From Burkholderiales bacterium RIFCSPHIGHO2_01_FULL_63_240 (GTDB lineage Bacteria > Pseudomonadota > Gammaproteobacteria > Burkholderiales > Burkholderiaceae_C), in assembly GCA_001770725.1 (NCBI GenBank), contig MERU01000004.1:1-64000 (forward strand): 64,000 nucleotides of DNA, written 5' to 3'. The position numbers and the translations under genes were made by a program. Shown here piece after piece: positions 7,313 to 14,195 of the stretch. The stretch's first letter is position 1, and each line of letters starts with the position of its first letter. The notes under the pieces were generated by a model. That model searched no databases. It saw only the letters and a list, made by a program, of their open reading frames with translations, and had not been told where the DNA came from.

Positions 7313-9196
7313 TCAGGCCTCGCTCAGGGTGCCGGCCACAAGGGCCTCGAGTTGGTTTTCAAGGTCTCTCACCAGGCCCGGCGTGTCGAACAGCGGGGTC
7401 TGGAAACGGTGCTCGGCCAGGTAGCGGCGGTGGCTGGCCACGCGCGCCGGCTCGCGGCCCAGCGTGATCGCCATGCGTTCGTAGGCCTCGGGGCTGTCGG
7501 TCACCAGGTCGGGCAGGCCGACCGCGTGCAGCAGGCTGCCAGCCATGCGCGACACGAAGGTGCGCCCCGAGCAGGTCAGGATGGGCACGCCCATGAACAA
7601 CACGTCGTTGGCCGTGGTGCCCGCGTTGTAGGGGAAGGTGTCGAGGATCAGGTCGGCCGCCGTGAAGCGGGCCAGGTAGTCGGCTGGTGCCACGCGCGGC
7701 GCAAAGATCAGGCGAGCCGGGTCCACACCATGGGCGCTCGCCTCGGCGCGCATGTTGGCCTCGGCCCAGCGGTTGTCGGCCAGCAGCCACAGGACGCTGC
7801 CCGGCACCTGCGCCAGCACGCGCATCCACAGCTGGAACAGCGCCTGCCCCATCTTGAAGTTGTTGTTGAACGAGCAGTAGACGAAGCCCTCTTCGGGCAG
7901 GCCGCACTGCGCCCTAGTGGGTGCATCGGAGGCCACGCGCTGCCGGTCGCTCGACTGGAAGCACTTGCTCAGGTAGAGCGGCCGCTCGGTCATGTAAGGC
8001 AGCAGCTCAGGCGGCATGACGAAGCGGTCGGCGATCACGCGGTCGATCGACGGCAGGCCCGTGGTGCCCGGAAAGCCCAGGTAGGTCAGTTGATGCCGCG
8101 CAGGACGCCAGCTCAGGATGTCGGCGCGCGCGCCCGAGGTCAGGCCCTGCAGGTCGATCAGCACGTCGATGTCGTCGGCAGCGATGCGACGTGCCACGGC
8201 CTCGTCGCTCATGGTGGCGACCGGCACGTGGTGATCGAGCGATCCACGGATGCGGGCCTGCAGCGCACTGCCGTCCTCGCGACTCCAGCAGTAGGCAAAG
8301 GTCTCGAAGCGGCTGCGGTCGATCAGCTCGATGAGCTCGACCGTCAGCAGCCCGACGGCGTGCATGCACAGGTCGCCTGACAGAAAGGCCAGGCGCAGCT
8401 TGCCCGGGCGTTGACGCACCGGCGACGCCAGCTTCGTCGTCACCGGCTTGACGCGTTCGTGCACGAAGGTGCGCGCGGCCAGCAGCTGCATGGCCGGGTC
8501 GTCGCTGGCGCCCAGCATGGCCAGCGGCGAGGTGCCCAATTGCAGCGCACAGGGCGTCACGCCAGGCACGGGCGCGTAAACGGGCCACTCGCACTGTTTC
8601 TGGCGGATGTGCACCAGGTGCTGGATGACGCGCGACTGATCGGGCTGCAGCAGCAGGCTGCGCTTCATCGCCGCTTCGGATTCGTCATAGCGACGCTGCT
8701 GCTCGAGCATGCGCGCGGAATTGTTCAAGGCGTGCAGCGGCAGCTCCAGGTCCACCTGTTGCCCGGCCTGCCCTTGCTGGGCCGCGAGCTGCAGCACCAT
8801 GTCCCAGGCCGCCAGGGCTTCGTCATGGCGGCCCTGGTGCTCCAGTTGGTGCCCCAGGTTCAGGTGCGCCTGCAGGAAGCCTGGCGCCAGTTGCAAGGCC
8901 TCGCGGTAGGCGGCTTCGGCGGCCACGTGCTCACCCATGCCGCCCAGCACCGTGCCGTGGTTGAACAGCGCGATGTGGCGCTGCGGTGACTGCGTGTTCG
9001 CCAGCCAGGCCTCGTAGAGGCTGCGCACGAGGTCCGCGCGCACCACCACGTCCGGGCGCTGGGCCACCTCGAGCAAGGCCATCAGGGGCATCTGACCCGA
9101 GCGGGCCTGAGCCAGCGCCTGTTCGAAGGCACTGGTGGCCAGCGGCGGCTGCACTGCCCCCGGGCGCAACAACTGATCGTCTCGGCTTCGGTCCAT
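7313..9196 (-). CDS. TPR-repeat glycosyltransferase family 41 protein (OGT/HMW1C class)
   Basis: 627 residues from the ATG at 9196, which has AGGA nine bases upstream; a GTG two codons earlier is the alternative. The N-terminal third holds TPR-like helices (NHGTVLGGMGEHVAAEAAYR and LNLGHQLEHQGRHDEALAAW, about 80-135). From about residue 250 to the end it is a GT41 catalytic domain: KLRLAFLSGD, FNNNFKMG, and the sugar-nucleotide-binding stretch DTFPYNAGTTANDVLFMGVP. GT41 enzymes transfer GlcNAc or hexose to Ser/Thr, or to Asn in the HMW1C group, of proteins in the cytoplasm. As first gene of a type I secretion operon it most likely modifies the exported protein before transport. Acceptor and sugar are not shown. 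Confidence 0.88.
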   Translation of the reverse strand: MDRSRDDQLLRPGAVQPPLATSAFEQALAQARSGQMPLMALLEVAQRPDVVVRADLVRSLYEAWLANTQSPQRHIALFNHGTVLGGMGEHVAAEAAYREALQLAPGFLQAHLNLGHQLEHQGRHDEALAAWDMVLQLAAQQGQAGQQVDLELPLHALNNSARMLEQQRRYDESEAAMKRSLLLQPDQSRVIQHLVHIRQKQCEWPVYAPVPGVTPCALQLGTSPLAMLGASDDPAMQLLAARTFVHERVKPVTTKLASPVRQRPGKLRLAFLSGDLCMHAVGLLTVELIELIDRSRFETFAYCWSREDGSALQARIRGSLDHHVPVATMSDEAVARRIAADDIDVLIDLQGLTSGARADILSWRPARHQLTYLGFPGTTGLPSIDRVIADRFVMPPELLPYMTERPLYLSKCFQSSDRQRVASDAPTRAQCGLPEEGFVYCSFNNNFKMGQALFQLWMRVLAQVPGSVLWLLADNRWAEANMRAEASAHGVDPARLIFAPRVAPADYLARFTAADLILDTFPYNAGTTANDVLFMGVPILTCSGRTFVSRMAGSLLHAVGLPDLVTDSPEAYERMAITLGREPARVASHRRYLAEHRFQTPLFDTPGLVRDLENQLEALVAGTLSEA

Positions 9197-9297
9197 CGAC
9201 ACACGTCCTGTTCTGCCCCAGTGGCGGGCGCCATGGGGGATGTGTCGATGCTAGGCAAAGGCCCGGGGGGGCTTGAGCCGGATTACAGCGTCAGGAA

Positions 9298-9315
9298 GCG
9301 GTCAATTCTGACCGC
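9298..9315. repeat. Inverted repeat upstream of the secretion operon
   Basis: GCGGTCA and TGACCGC are separated by four bases. On the minus strand the repeat contains TTGACC, which could be a -35 element, but I find no convincing -10 at the correct distance. It lies about 100 bases upstream of the TPR glycosyltransferase start and just past the tRNA-Cys terminator, so it is a candidate operator for the operon. Confidence 0.4.
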
Positions 9316-9318
9316 CAA

Positions 9319-9355
9319 CGAAAAAGCCCCACCGGCGTGAGCAGGCAGGGCTTCT
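9319..9355 (-). terminator. Terminator after tRNA-Cys, copy 1
   Basis: On the minus strand AAGCCC and GGGCTT form the stem, with an 18-base loop, followed by TTTTC. The second tRNA-Cys copy has a stronger version of the same element at 13774-13808, which supports this weaker one. Confidence 0.7.
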
Positions 9356-9361
9356 TTGTTC

Positions 9362-9435
9362 TGGAGGCGCGGCCCGGAGTCGAACCGGGCTGGACGGATT
9401 TGCAATCCGGTGCATAACCGCTTTGCTACCGCGCC
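9362..9435 (-). tRNA. tRNA-Cys(GCA), copy 1
   Basis: 74 bases including encoded CCA. The acceptor stem GGCGCGG / CCGCGCC, the T arm with GGTTCGACTCC and the anticodon loop centred on GCA are all intact. It is identical to the copy at 13818-13891. It follows tRNA-Gly by 49 bases with a terminator-like stem between them. Confidence 0.96.
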
Positions 9436-9443
9436 AGGACTTG

Positions 9444-9478
9444 AAAAAAGGGAAGCCAAGTCAAACCGGGCTTCCCTT
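9444..9478 (-). terminator. Terminator between tRNA-Gly and tRNA-Cys, copy 1
   Basis: On the minus strand AAGGGAAGCC pairs with GGCTTCCCTT around an 11-base loop and runs into TTTTTTC. The same stem occurs between the genes of the second pair, so read-through or processing at this stem would set the Gly to Cys ratio. Confidence 0.75.
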
Positions 9479-9484
9479 CGAATT

Positions 9485-9560
9485 TGGAGCGGGATAAGAG
9501 ACTCGAACTCTCGACCTATACCTTGGCAAGGTATCGCTCTACCAACTGAGCTAATCCCGC
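9485..9560 (-). tRNA. tRNA-Gly(GCC), copy 1
   Basis: 76 bases including CCA. The acceptor stem GCGGGAT / ATCCCGC closes correctly, the anticodon loop carries GCC, and the T loop has GTTCGAGTC. The gene is identical to the one at 13990-14065. Confidence 0.96.
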
Positions 9561-9602
9561 GTGTGCCGCAAAACTGCAGCCATCGCCTGACCGTGAAAGT
9601 CT

Positions 9603-9626
9603 TGATTGCGTCTGGTGTCGCAATCA
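9603..9626 (-). other. Leader hairpin of tRNA-Gly/Cys unit, copy 1
   Basis: TGATTGCG pairs with CGCAATCA around an 8-base loop. It lies between the predicted start of transcription (near 9632) and tRNA-Gly. The second unit has a hairpin at the same place with a different stem sequence that still pairs perfectly (14115-14137), which suggests that the structure is maintained. Confidence 0.55.
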
Positions 9627-9638
9627 GCGAAGAACGCA

Positions 9639-9668
9639 ACTATACACCGAAATTCGCTCTGCCTGCAA
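9639..9668 (-). promoter_or_regulatory. Promoter of tRNA-Gly/Cys unit, copy 1
   Basis: On the minus strand TTGCAG (-35, 9668-9663), an 18-base spacer and TATAGT (-10, 9644-9639). The -10 is identical to that of the second unit, where the -35 is closer to consensus. Confidence 0.6.
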
Positions 9669-9762
9669 GGTGTTGCGTGTTTTCATCGCCACCAGGGGCG
9701 CCCCGCCCAACGCCCGCTGCACGCACGTTCGACCGCGGGCCAGTTGCTCGCGCTCGGCTCGG

Positions 9763-9768
9763 TATGAT
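9763..9768 (+). promoter_or_regulatory. Possible -10 element of tRNA-Leu(UAA)
   Basis: TATGAT lies 10 bases before the tRNA-Leu gene, a suitable distance for a transcript start at or just before the mature 5' end. No good -35 is seen, so this is weak. Confidence 0.35.
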
Positions 9769-9778
9769 GGCCGCCCAG

Positions 9779-9865
9779 GCCGGCGTGGCGAAATCGGTAT
9801 ACGCAAGGGACTTAAAATCCCTCCTCCTCACGGAGATGCGGGTTCAAGTCCCGCCGCCGGCACCA
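9779..9865 (+). tRNA. tRNA-Leu(UAA)
   Basis: 87 bases including CCA, class II with a long variable arm (CTCCTCACGGAGA region). The acceptor stem GCCGGCG / CGCCGGC and T stem GCGGG / CCCGC pair perfectly, and the anticodon is TAA. It is transcribed away from tRNA-Gly/Cys copy 1. In E. coli the same three species form one operon (glyW-cysT-leuZ), so the divergent orientation here is a rearrangement. Confidence 0.95.
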
Positions 9866-9919
9866 AGGACACGACTGCCCCACAGCACAGTCATTGATCG
9901 GCGAGCCCTGCCGTGCTCA

Positions 9920-9991
9920 TCACATGAAGAGCGCGATGAGGATGATGATGGGGATGGGAACGCCCAGGAACCAAAGAAGCAGTGATCGCAT
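9920..9991 (-). CDS. 23-residue membrane peptide
   Basis: A single hydrophobic helix with a short basic start (MRSLLLW) and the core GVPIPIIILIALF. The ATG at 9991 has a strong AGGAGA ribosome site seven bases upstream. The gene is only 26 bases after the stop of the membrane protein gene at 10018, so it is probably co-transcribed with it. The composition (one transmembrane segment, a Pro-Ile-Pro turn, almost no polar residues) is that of a bacterial small membrane protein. Similar short peptides occur in other proteobacteria as unnamed proteins, but I cannot give a function. It is too small for most gene callers. Confidence 0.65.
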   Translation of the reverse strand: MRSLLLWFLGVPIPIIILIALFM

Positions 9992-10017
9992 GGCGGTCTC
10001 CTTGAAGTCATGCAGGG

Positions 10018-11019
10018 TCAGAACTGGTCGCGGTGACGGCCACCCAGCGTGCCCATGAAGCTCGCGACGAACGCACCGATCAGCAGCGAGATGAAGCCCC
10101 ACAGCGCCGCCTTGGCCGACGCGCTGCGCGCCTTGTCGGTGGCTTCCTTGGCCTGCTCCCTGGCAGCCATCGCCTTGGCCTGCAGGCTCGCGAACGCCTC
10201 GGTCACGCGCTTTTCGGCCTCCTGTTGGCCCAGGCCGGTGCGCTGCGCAACCAACTGGCCGAGGTAGCGCGCGTCATCGGCTGGCAGCGCATTGGCGCTG
10301 GCGGCGTTCGCGAAGATGCGGACCGCCTCCGCCGTCGGCGGTGGCGCATCCTGCCTCACCGGTGCAGCGACAGCGGTCTCCGTGCCACGTGGCGCAACCG
10401 CGGCGCTGTCTGGCTCCTCAGCGCCTGCATCGGGGCTGCTGGCAGGCGCCGAAGAAGCAGCCGTGGCCGCACCCGTGCCCACGCGCCTGAACAGCGTGTC
10501 GACAAAATAGTCCGGGCTGAGGCCCGCGGCGCTCGCGGCCGTCGCGGTGGCTGGGGCGGCAACCACCGCAGTCGCCCCCGCTTTGGCGCCGCCGCCGACG
10601 ATGGTGCCGATGGCAGCCGTCAGCATGCCCGCCGTGGCCAGCATGGCGATGGACCAGGCCAGGAACCCATGCGCGGTGTCGCGGAAATAGACCTCGTCCG
10701 TGTGGACACCGCCCCAGCGGTGGCGCAGCCGGCCGGCCAGGTAGCCCCCCAAACCCGAAGCGGCGAGTTGCGTGAACGTGATCCACGCAATGGTCGAGAC
10801 ACCGAACGTTTCGGCCGACACGCCTTGTGAGGACCAGGGCGAGACCGACGACAGGCCCAGCCCGACACCCAGCACCAGCAGGATCAATGACAGCGACGCG
10901 GCCCCCGCGGCGCCAGCGAAGACCGCCCCCCAGCAGATGCTGTGCGAGTGGACGGTTTCGTCAACGTCGGCGTCAACGCGCAACGGACGGTTGACCGGTG
11001 GCAAGGTGCTTGTGTTCAT
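10018..11019 (-). CDS. Alanine-rich multi-spanning membrane protein, unknown function
   Basis: 333 residues from the ATG at 11019, which has AGGAGG eight bases upstream; the reading frame extends further upstream but without a ribosome site. The N-terminal half has about three hydrophobic helices with small residues (WGAVFAGAAGAASLSLILL, the segment around ITFTQLAASGLGGYLAG, and WSIAMLATAGMLTAAIG). An Ala/Pro-rich middle (about 175-250) and a charged helical segment with AREQAKEATDKARSASAK follow, then a final helix (GFISLLIGAFVASFMG). It resembles membrane proteins often annotated as PhnA-like in stress regions, a label without known function. Its neighbours are katE upstream and a 23-residue membrane peptide downstream. 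Confidence 0.75.
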   Translation of the reverse strand: MNTSTLPPVNRPLRVDADVDETVHSHSICWGAVFAGAAGAASLSLILLVLGVGLGLSSVSPWSSQGVSAETFGVSTIAWITFTQLAASGLGGYLAGRLRHRWGGVHTDEVYFRDTAHGFLAWSIAMLATAGMLTAAIGTIVGGGAKAGATAVVAAPATATAASAAGLSPDYFVDTLFRRVGTGAATAASSAPASSPDAGAEEPDSAAVAPRGTETAVAAPVRQDAPPPTAEAVRIFANAASANALPADDARYLGQLVAQRTGLGQQEAEKRVTEAFASLQAKAMAAREQAKEATDKARSASAKAALWGFISLLIGAFVASFMGTLGGRHRDQF

Positions 11020-11129
11020 GCGGGATCCTCCTGGTGGCAGCCGGTCGTGGCTTCGACTTGCTGTGTGATTCGCGGGGCGACCATGCAAGCAAGTGCATGA
11101 CGCTGACACCTCCGTGGGGCATTCGGTGT

Positions 11130-11149
11130 GCCCGCGCTTCGGCGCGGGC
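11130..11149 (-). terminator. Terminator-like hairpin after katE
   Basis: GCCCGCGC pairs with GCGCGGGC across a 4-base loop, giving a perfect 8-bp stem 40 bases after the katE stop. There is no T-run, so it may only slow polymerase or protect the 3' end. Confidence 0.45.
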
Positions 11150-11188
11150 AGCTTGCCGTCCGAGACCGGCCTGTTTCCGGGTCACCGA

Positions 11189-13606
11189 TCACACGACGGG
11201 AGGATCGGTCTCGCGTTCCGGATGCCGATGCCGGGCCAGGCCTGCGATGAGGGCGTGCGCCCCTGCCGAAGCATCCGATGTCAATGTCAGGCCCGGGTCC
11301 GCCTCGCCATTGGGAAGCGATTCGGGCAGGCCCGCGATGCTGAGCAGTTCCGCCCCCGCGCCCAGCACCAGGATGGTCTTGCCATGGCGAAACTGGTCAC
11401 GGATGGCTGCCAGCACGTTGCCATCAGAGCCCAATGCAGGCACGGCAGCGCTGCCATCGGGCAGCACGAGGGCGTCGAACAGGAAGCCCGGTTCGTTTTC
11501 AAAGGAGGCATCGGCCTCGATCTCGACACCGTCGTCCGTTCGGACGGGACCGATGCGTTCGGCGAGGATGCGCGGCACGGCACCGGCCGCCACCAACTTC
11601 GCATGGACATCCGCCACGCTGCGACCGACACAGCCATCGGCCACCAGCATGGCCACCTTGCGACCGCGAACCGATCCATCGCCCGGGCGGGCCATCAGCG
11701 ACAGCGACGGTGACACGCTCACCTCAGGCTTGACGCGGCGTTCGAGCGCGCGCGGCATCGGCGCTGGCAAGGGCGACATGTTCAAGCCCTCGGCGATCGT
11801 TGCGGCCAGGTCTTCCGACACGTTGCGCAGCATCGAGATCACGCGCTGACGAATCGCCGGCACGGTCACCTTGCTCAGCTCAAACCGGAAGGCCGCCGCG
11901 ATGTGCGCCTGTTCGGTGGGCGTCTGGCTGTTGTAGAACAGCGTGGCCTGGTTGAAGTGTTCGGCGAACAACTCGGGCTTCGCGCGAACCTTGCCCTGCT
12001 CCTCGCGAGCGCGCAGCCGGGAGGCGACAGATGTGAAGCCTTGCGCGGCGCCCGCCTGGAAGGGGCACCCGCCTCCGAGTGAGTTGGGCTCATAGGCCAC
12101 CTTGCCACGGTGGATGGCCTGTCGGTGCATGCCGTCGCGCTGGTTGTTGTGCACTGGCGCGATGGGCGAGTTGATGGGGATTTCGTGGAAGTTCGGCCCG
12201 CCGAGCCGGCTGATCTGCGTGTCCACATAGGAGTGGATGCGTCCAGCCAGCAATGGGTCGTTGGAAAAATCGATGCCGCGAACGACGTTGGCGGTGCAGA
12301 AGGCCACCTGCTCGGTCTCGGCGAAGAAGTTGTCCGGGTTGCGGTTCAGCACCATGCGCCCAACCGGCCGGATCGGCACCAGCTCCTCGGGCACGATCTT
12401 GGTGGCATCGAGCACGTCGAAGCTGAACTTGTCGGCCTGCTCCTCGGTGAAGACCTGCAGGCCCAGCTCCCACTCGGGGTAGGCGCCGCCCTCGATGCGC
12501 TCCCACAGGTCGCGGCGGTGGTAGTCCGGGTCGGCGCCAGAGATCTTGACCGCCTCGTCCCAGGCCAGCGAATGCGTGCCGAACCTGGGGTTCCAGTGGA
12601 ACTTCACGAACACCGACTCTCCCGCCTCGTTGACCAGGCGGTAGCTGTGCACGCCGAACCCCTGCATCGTCGCGTAGCTGCGCGGGATGGCCCGGTCGCT
12701 CATGACCCACAGCAGCATGTGCGTGGACTCGGGCATCAGCGACACGAAGTCCCAGAAGGTGTCGTGCGCACTCGCCGCTTGAGGCATGCCGTGATGGGGC
12801 TCGGGCTTGACCGCGTGCACGAGGTCAGGGAACTTCATCGCGTCCTGGATGAAAAACACCGGCATGTTGTTGCCCACCAGGTCCCAGTTGCCCTCGTCGG
12901 TGTAGAACTTGACCGCGAAGCCGCGCACATCGCGTGCGGTGTCCTTGCTGCCGCGCTCACCGGCCACCGTCGAGAAGCGAACGAAGACAGGCGTGACCTG
13001 GCCGGCTTCGCGAAACGGGGCCGCCATGGTGAGTTCGGGGATCGGCTCAAGGCATTCGAAAAAGCCGTGGGCGCCAGAGCCGCGGGCATGCACGATGCGC
13101 TCCGGGATGCGCTCATGGTCGAAGTGCGTCAACTTGTCGCGCAGGATGAAGTCCTCCAGCAGCACCGGCCCACGCACACCGTATTTCAGCGAGTTCTGGT
13201 TGTCCGCGATGGGCACGCCCTGGTTCGTGGTCAGCCGCTGGCCACCGCCATCCACGCGAACGCGGTCCAGTGATGAGGCCGCGGGGTTGGTGCCTGGCGC
13301 GGCGGCGGTCCCGACCTTGGTGGAAGGGTTCGCCTCGGACAGCGTGCTCGCGCCGGGGAGGTCCGAGCGCGGCGACACCCGGGCGCCCTCGGGCGGCTGG
13401 CGGCCATTCGCAAACCCGTGCTCCGCCGCCTTGCTGGGGTTGAATGGCATCGCCGCGGCCAGCTCACCGGTCTGGGCCGCCCGTTGGGACAACACGTCAT
13501 CCGGGGCAAGAGCGGGGTTGGCGGGTCCGCTGTCCGTGTTGCGAGCGGCGGCTTTGGCGGCCGACTTCTTGTCGGCGGAGGTGCGGCCGGGCTTGGGGTT
13601 GGGCAT
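11189..13606 (-). CDS. katE: Catalase HPII, large-subunit monofunctional
   Basis: 805 residues from the ATG at 13606 (AGGAG six bases upstream). Decomposes hydrogen peroxide to water and oxygen with heme in the cytoplasm. After a low-complexity Ala/Pro-rich N-terminus (about 1-100) comes the catalase core: distal histidine in [13 protein letters not shown], distal asparagine in [12 protein letters not shown], and the proximal heme tyrosine in [10 protein letters not shown]. The C-terminal 150 residues form the DJ-1/PfpI-like domain found only in large-subunit catalases ([13 protein letters not shown]). The open frame continues upstream through a tRNA-Cys gene, which is why the longer start is rejected. 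Its place between duplicated tRNA genes suggests acquisition as part of a cassette. Confidence 0.95.
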   Translation of the reverse strand: MPNPKPGRTSADKKSAAKAAARNTDSGPANPALAPDDVLSQRAAQTGELAAAMPFNPSKAAEHGFANGRQPPEGARVSPRSDLPGASTLSEANPSTKVGTAAAPGTNPAASSLDRVRVDGGGQRLTTNQGVPIADNQNSLKYGVRGPVLLEDFILRDKLTHFDHERIPERIVHARGSGAHGFFECLEPIPELTMAAPFREAGQVTPVFVRFSTVAGERGSKDTARDVRGFAVKFYTDEGNWDLVGNNMPVFFIQDAMKFPDLVHAVKPEPHHGMPQAASAHDTFWDFVSLMPESTHMLLWVMSDRAIPRSYATMQGFGVHSYRLVNEAGESVFVKFHWNPRFGTHSLAWDEAVKISGADPDYHRRDLWERIEGGAYPEWELGLQVFTEEQADKFSFDVLDATKIVPEELVPIRPVGRMVLNRNPDNFFAETEQVAFCTANVVRGIDFSNDPLLAGRIHSYVDTQISRLGGPNFHEIPINSPIAPVHNNQRDGMHRQAIHRGKVAYEPNSLGGGCPFQAGAAQGFTSVASRLRAREEQGKVRAKPELFAEHFNQATLFYNSQTPTEQAHIAAAFRFELSKVTVPAIRQRVISMLRNVSEDLAATIAEGLNMSPLPAPMPRALERRVKPEVSVSPSLSLMARPGDGSVRGRKVAMLVADGCVGRSVADVHAKLVAAGAVPRILAERIGPVRTDDGVEIEADASFENEPGFLFDALVLPDGSAAVPALGSDGNVLAAIRDQFRHGKTILVLGAGAELLSIAGLPESLPNGEADPGLTLTSDASAGAHALIAGLARHRHPERETDPPVV

Positions 13607-13773
13607 GGGGTTCTCCTGATCGGGGGTGGGGCCGACAGAAGCCATGGCAAACGAAGTTCCCGCCTGAGGCGGCGCCCGCGAACGATGGCTGGGCGGGGCG
13701 CGAGGGATGTAGGTTTTGCCAGTCGAAGATGGATTTACCGCAAGCCTTGGCCGGCTCGCCCACTTGCGCCAAC

Positions 13774-13808
13774 AAAAAAGCCCCACCGGCGTGAACGGGT
13801 GGGGCTTT
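13774..13808 (-). terminator. Terminator after tRNA-Cys, copy 2
   Basis: On the minus strand AAAGCCCCACC pairs with GGTGGGGCTTT and is followed by TTTT. It is an 11-bp stem, a strong intrinsic terminator, separating the tRNA unit from katE. Confidence 0.85.
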
Positions 13809-13817
13809 CGCTTGTTT

Positions 13818-13891
13818 TGGAGGCGCGGCCCGGAGTCGAACCGGGCTGGACGGATTTGCAATCCGGTGCATAACCGCTTTGCTACCGCGCC
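13818..13891 (-). tRNA. tRNA-Cys(GCA), copy 2
   Basis: 74 bases with CCA, identical to the copy at 9362-9435. The flanking sequence differs apart from the terminator stems, so only the genes and their control structures are kept alike. Confidence 0.96.
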
Positions 13892-13953
13892 AGGGGTGCT
13901 GCGAGTATCCAGCAAAACCGGTGTCGAATGCGACTTCCAGCGGCTTCGCCAGA

Positions 13954-13982
13954 GAAAAAGGGAAGCCTTTTGGGCTTCCCTT
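13954..13982 (-). terminator. Terminator between tRNA-Gly and tRNA-Cys, copy 2
   Basis: AAGGGAAGCC pairs with GGCTTCCCTT around a 5-base loop and continues into TTTTTC on the minus strand. The stem is the same as in copy 1, but the loop sequence has changed. Confidence 0.8.
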
Positions 13983-13989
13983 CGGAATG

Positions 13990-14065
13990 TGGAGCGGGAT
14001 AAGAGACTCGAACTCTCGACCTATACCTTGGCAAGGTATCGCTCTACCAACTGAGCTAATCCCGC
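13990..14065 (-). tRNA. tRNA-Gly(GCC), copy 2
   Basis: 76 bases with CCA, identical to 9485-9560. It lies just downstream of lon and has its own promoter (14150-14179). Confidence 0.96.
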
Positions 14066-14100
14066 ATCGCAAGACAATCAGATTGCTCTTTTTGCCTGCT

Positions 14101-14145
14101 GTCTTCGCTTGCGTTGATCACGTTTGGCGCGTGATCAGCGAAGAC
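14101..14145 (-). other. Leader hairpin of tRNA-Gly/Cys unit, copy 2
   Basis: The inner stem TGATCACG / CGTGATCA (14115-14122 with 14130-14137) is extended by an outer stem GTCTTCGC / GCGAAGAC (14101-14108 with 14138-14145), with a 6-base bulge on one side. The inner stem corresponds in position to that of copy 1 but has changed on both sides, keeping its pairing. Confidence 0.55.
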
Positions 14146-14149
14146 CCGA

Positions 14150-14179
14150 ACTATAGCGCGCTTTTGGCCTCTTCGTCAA
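14150..14179 (-). promoter_or_regulatory. Promoter of tRNA-Gly/Cys unit, copy 2
   Basis: TTGACG (-35, 14179-14174), an 18-base spacer and TATAGT (-10, 14155-14150) on the minus strand. Five of six bases match consensus in each box. A GC-rich stretch follows the -10, as is common in stringently controlled stable-RNA promoters. It begins 16 bases after the lon stop. Confidence 0.75.
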
Positions 14180-14195
14180 CACGCGCTCAGATTTT

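Noticed and set aside
252-9196. Substrate (RTX adhesin) gene for the type I secretion system
   Set aside because: No glycine-rich nonapeptide repeats or very large coding frame in the window; it must lie elsewhere.
13607-13915. Upstream extension of katE to 908 codons
   Set aside because: It would be translated through the tRNA-Cys gene and its terminator; a good ribosome site exists at the ATG at 13606.
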